A DNA stretch of 6,578 bases. Origin: an uncultured Polynucleobacter sp. Lineage in GTDB: Bacteria; Pseudomonadota; Gammaproteobacteria; Burkholderiales; Burkholderiaceae. Within the stretch, counting starts at the first letter, position 1; each line of letters starts with the position of its first letter. The notes under the pieces are model-generated. The model did no database searches. It had not been told where the DNA came from and saw nothing but the letters and a program-made list of their open reading frames with translations. Positions 5,077 to 6,578 of the stretch are shown piece by piece. A program made the position numbers and the translations under genes. The stretch is from positions 1 through 6,578 of the forward strand of contig CALKUJ010000333.1 of NCBI GenBank assembly GCA_937996825.1, given 5' to 3'.

Positions 5077-6578
5077 TTAAGCCGCTGTTTCGCGACTTGC
5101 CTTCTTACGCTCATGCTCTTTCAAGTAGCGCTTACGAATACGAATGCTCTTAGGAGTTACCTCAACCAACTCATCTTCAGCGATGAATTCAACTGCATAC
5201 TCTAAAGACATTTGAATCGCTGGTACAAGACGCACAGCTTCATCAGTACCTGAAGCACGAACGTTGGTCAACTGCTTACCCTTGATTGGGTTAACAACCA
5301 AATCGTTATCACGGCTATGAATACCAATCACCATACCTTCGTAAAGCGCATCACCTGGGACCACAAACATGCGGCCACGATCTTGCAACTTCCACAAAGC
5401 ATAAGCAACGGCTTCGCCATCATCCTGAGAAATCAACACACCATTGTGGCGCTCACCAACCATGCCCTCTTTCATCGGACCATAAGCATCAAACGTATGG
5501 CTCATCAAGCCAGTTCCGCGAGTCATGGTCAAGAAATCGCCCTGGAAACCAATCAAGCCACGTGCAGGGATTCTGTACTCAAGACGTGTGCGACCTTTAC
5601 CGTCTGAAACCATGTCTTGCAGCTCACCTTTGCGCTTACCCAACTCTTCCATCACTGCACCCTGAGTGGTGTCTTCAACGTCAACCGTTAAGTTCTCATA
5701 CGGCTCAGTTTTAACTCCATTTTCCTCATGGAAAACCACGCGAGGACGAGAAACCGCAAGCTCGTAACCTTCACGGCGCATGTTTTCAATCAAAATTGTC
5801 AAATGCAATTCACCGCGACCTGAAACCTCAAACACAGTATCGTCATCCGTATCACTCACGCGCAAAGCCATATTTGACTTTAGCTCACGCTGTAAACGAT
5901 CACGAATCTGACGGCTGGTAATGAATTTACCTTCACGTCCTGCCAATGGACTGGTGTTAACCATGAAGTTCATGGTCAAAGTTGGCTCATCCACTTTCAA
6001 CATCGGTAATGGATCAACTTTATCTGGTGAACACACAGTTGTTCCAATCGCCAAATCTTCGATACCGTTGATCAATACGATATCGCCTGAAGCAGCTTGG
6101 TCAACCTGAACGCGCTCAAGACCTTGGAATTTAAGGACTTGGTTAACACGACCATTGAATGGTGTACCTTCTGGACCATTTTGACAAACCACTGATTGAC
6201 CAGCTTTCACTGTGCCGCGACTGATACGTCCCACACCAATTTTTCCAACGTAGCTGTTGTAATCAATGGATGAAATTTGGAATTGCAAAGGACCATCTGG
6301 ATCTTCGTCACGAATCGGCACATACTTCAATACCGTTTCAAACAAAGGTGCCATCGTTCCCTCACGCACTTCAGGTGTTAAACCTGCATAACCAGCCAAG
6401 CCTGATGCGTAAACAACTGGGAAGTCCAACTGTTCTTCAGTAGCACCCAATTTGTCAAACAACTCAAAAGTTGCATTGATAACGTAATCAGTACGCGCAC
6501 CTGGGCGGTCAACTTTGTTAATGACCACGATTGGCTTCAAACCTAAAGCCAAGGCTTTCTTGGTTACGAAACGGGTTT
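5077..6578 (-). CDS. typA: Ribosome-associated GTPase TypA/BipA, C-terminal part (5' end outside window)
   Basis: The frame is open to the window edge (Thr-Arg-Phe-Val-Thr-Lys-Lys-Ala before the TTG codon at 6552), so that TTG is an internal Leu. There are 499 complete codons; the family is about 607 residues, so roughly 110 N-terminal residues with the P-loop and switch regions are missing from view. Visible are the G4 motif NKVD (fragment residues 20-23), the G5 region YASGLAG, the beta-barrel domain II (QFQISSIDYNSYVGKIG), domain III (MNFMVNTSPLAGREGKF), the EF-G-like domain V (EPYENLTVDVEDTTQG) and the BipA-specific C-terminal domain (ARGLIGFQGDFLTMTRGTG to TPKSIRIRKRYLKEHERKKA). BipA is a translational GTPase that binds the 70S ribosome and supports 50S assembly and growth in cold or stress. 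In Burkholderiales it usually lies downstream of truB. A terminator follows its stop. Confidence 0.98.
   Translation of the reverse strand, partial: TRFVTKKALALGLKPIVVINKVDRPGARTDYVINATFELFDKLGATEEQLDFPVVYASGLAGYAGLTPEVREGTMAPLFETVLKYVPIRDEDPDGPLQFQISSIDYNSYVGKIGVGRISRGTVKAGQSVVCQNGPEGTPFNGRVNQVLKFQGLERVQVDQAASGDIVLINGIEDLAIGTTVCSPDKVDPLPMLKVDEPTLTMNFMVNTSPLAGREGKFITSRQIRDRLQRELKSNMALRVSDTDDDTVFEVSGRGELHLTILIENMRREGYELAVSRPRVVFHEENGVKTEPYENLTVDVEDTTQGAVMEELGKRKGELQDMVSDGKGRTRLEYRIPARGLIGFQGDFLTMTRGTGLMSHTFDAYGPMKEGMVGERHNGVLISQDDGEAVAYALWKLQDRGRMFVVPGDALYEGMVIGIHSRDNDLVVNPIKGKQLTNVRASGTDEAVRLVPAIQMSLEYAVEFIAEDELVEVTPKSIRIRKRYLKEHERKKASRETAA

Noticed and set aside
1..6578. CRISPR array, complete insertion sequence or defence operon
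   Set aside because: No regularly spaced repeats, no transposase or integrase motifs and no defence-type domains were found on either strand.

Overview
The window looks like part of a betaproteobacterial chromosome, most likely Burkholderiales/Burkholderiaceae and perhaps a moderate-GC freshwater lineage such as Polynucleobacter. This rests on the TypA/BipA and DusA sequences and on remembered family resemblance, not on a search. The right-hand genes are housekeeping genes. The left-hand genes are more accessory in character, and the first one is visibly richer in G+C than the rest.

Left block (1-2414). The window opens inside a plus-strand gene for the C-terminal part of a YcaO-type protein. 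Facing it on the minus strand is a secreted subtilisin-like serine protease. Its catalytic residues are intact, but its C-terminal end seems to be cut by a one-base frameshift in a run of four Gs. Divergent from the protease, on the plus strand, is a 56-residue two-helix membrane protein gene. It is followed 12 nt after its stop by a perfect 16-bp hairpin terminator. The region between protease and small protein holds an operator-like palindrome.

Junction (2415-2881). No gene is convincing here. The left edge carries a 19-nt sequence resembling the 3' end of a minus-strand tRNA (closest to tRNA-Asp) that abuts the terminator. A 10-bp direct repeat with 12-bp period follows about 60 nt further on. 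This arrangement is typical of the att region of an integrative element, but no integrase is present. I read it as a possible integration scar between accessory and core DNA.

Right block (2882-6578, all minus strand). In transcription order it holds typA/bipA (5' end outside the window), a hairpin terminator, an RluA-family pseudouridine synthase, dusA (tRNA-dihydrouridine synthase A), tRNA-His(GTG) and a terminator. Translation-factor and RNA-modification functions are grouped together. dusA runs into tRNA-His with only 14 nt between them, and that tRNA carries a U20, the kind of site DusA modifies.

I found no CRISPR array, complete insertion sequence or defence operon. The most interesting items are the tRNA 3'-end scar, the protease frameshift, the unrecognised small membrane protein and the dusA/tRNA-His arrangement.
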